DNA from: an uncultured Clostridium sp.
GTDB taxonomy: Bacteria; Bacillota; Clostridia; Lachnospirales; Lachnospiraceae
DNA: 33,421 bases
NCBI GenBank assembly: GCA_900541315.1
Contig: UQJF01000014.1
Span: forward strand, 1-33,421
Direction of reading: 5' to 3'
Shown here: positions 33,229 to 33,421 of the stretch, piece after piece
Layout of the letters: every line of letters begins with the position of its first letter
How positions within the stretch are numbered: position 1 is the first letter of the stretch
Program-made: the position numbers and the translations under genes
Notes under the pieces: generated by a model
The model's input: the letters and a program-made list of their open reading frames with translations, nothing else
Database searches by the model: none
Told to the model about the DNA's origin: nothing

Positions 33229-33311
33229 GGCAAAAAAGATATCAGTATCCATGGTGATACAAAACGAAAGCCCCTGAGTCTCAACCACTCAGGGGCTTTC
33301 TTCCTTTTTTA
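33228..33311 (+). ncRNA. Candidate small RNA of about 84 bases
   Basis: Between the promoter at 33193-33221 and the terminator at 33266-33310 there is no start codon with a ribosome site and a frame of any length. The transcript would hold a small hairpin GTATC-CATGGT-GATAC and then the terminator stem. It resembles no RNA family I recognise. It could also be a terminated leader for a gene cut off at the contig edge. Confidence 0.35.
33266..33310. terminator. Strong intrinsic terminator
   Basis: GAAAGCCCCTGAG pairs perfectly with CTCAGGGGCTTTC over 13 bases around a 9-base loop. On the plus strand it is followed by a run of six T within TTCCTTTTTT. On the minus strand it lies past the stop of the partial gene at 33342 and is followed by GTTTTG, so it may serve both strands. 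Confidence 0.85.
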
Positions 33312-33341
33312 GCAGTTAGGCATCTGCAGGCTGGTTACCGT

Positions 33342-33378
33342 TTACTTATCGCCGTCCAACCATTTGATGATGTAGTGG
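33342..33378 (-). CDS. 3' tail of an unidentified gene, cut by the contig end
   Basis: The last 11 codons before a TAA at 33344-33342 read HYIIKWLDGDK. Only these residues are present before adapter sequence begins, so the product cannot be named. The position just ahead of a signal-less lysin gene on the same strand would fit the end of a phage lysis cassette, but that is only a guess. Chance open frame remains possible. Confidence 0.3.
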
Positions 33379-33421
33379 CTGTCTCTTATACACATCTCCG
33401 AGCCCACGAGACGGAGCTACA
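33379..33421. other. Untrimmed Illumina Nextera adapter and index (not genomic)
   Basis: From 33379 the sequence is CTGTCTCTTATACACATCT, the transposon mosaic end used in Nextera libraries, then CCGAGCCCACGAGAC, the rest of the standard adapter. GGAGCTAC follows, which I recall as a Nextera i7 index (N718), then the first base of the next adapter part. It should be removed before any analysis. Confidence 0.97.

Noticed and set aside
1..33421. CRISPR array, rRNA, tRNA or known riboswitch
   Set aside because: No regularly spaced short repeats, no tRNA-like cloverleafs and no leader matching a riboswitch family I know were seen on either strand.

Overview
The window looks like a complete contig end from a gut-type Lachnospiraceae (Clostridia) genome. 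The clues are moderate GC content, strong AGGAGG ribosome sites, YesM/YesN two-component genes beside a ribose-type ABC importer, a Na+-pumping biotin decarboxylase operon, choline-binding repeats on a lysin and a second RsmH-like gene outside the division cluster. The species cannot be read from the sequence. Nearly everything is on the minus strand; the only plus-strand gene is a subtilisin-like protease. The last 43 bases are untrimmed Illumina Nextera adapter and index, and the first 58 bases lie inside a dispersed repeat, so both edges look like assembly breaks.

Reading the minus strand from right to left. (1) 33378-32331: the tail of an unknown gene, a promoter-terminator pair that could make a small RNA on the plus strand, and an M15 peptidoglycan peptidase with choline-binding repeats. 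(2) 32181-26606: a promoter, five genes (acyl-CoA carboxyltransferase, OadG-like subunit, biotin carrier, Na+ pump beta subunit, oxaloacetate/pyruvate carboxyltransferase) and a terminator. This is a membrane Na+-coupled decarboxylase with two possible carboxyltransferase heads. (3) 26550-26386: a 165-bp element with 31-bp imperfect terminal inverted repeats. Partial copies lie at 1-58 and 12521-12552. (4) 26356-22248: a YesN-like response regulator, a YesM-like kinase with almost no extracellular loop, and a double ABC ATPase relic that has lost its catalytic motifs in both halves. (5) 22243-16019: a promoter with 21-bp-spaced direct repeats, then a cellobiose-2-epimerase-like enzyme, an RbsA/RbsC/RbsB-type sugar ABC importer and a ROK sugar kinase.

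(6) 14773-16041 (+): a secreted S8 protease whose leader carries two tandem 69-bp units that fold on paper into three-way junctions. (7) 14376-9775: a MerR regulator, an SDR oxidoreductase, a GPH-family transporter and an OFA-family transporter, closed by a bidirectional terminator. (8) 9529-55: an eight-gene housekeeping run: SEC-C protein, RecQ, RsmH-like methyltransferase, TSUP permease, PrmA, RsmE, cysteine desulfurase and ThiI.

The best candidate for an undescribed system is regions 4 and 5 together. A dead RbsA-like protein is encoded with a kinase that has no evident sensor domain, directly ahead of the live RbsABC operon. The promoter between them has the layout expected for an AraC-type regulator, and the first ribosome site sits in an 11-bp inverted repeat. 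My inference is that the pseudo-ATPase couples transporter state to the kinase. No tRNA, rRNA or CRISPR array was seen.
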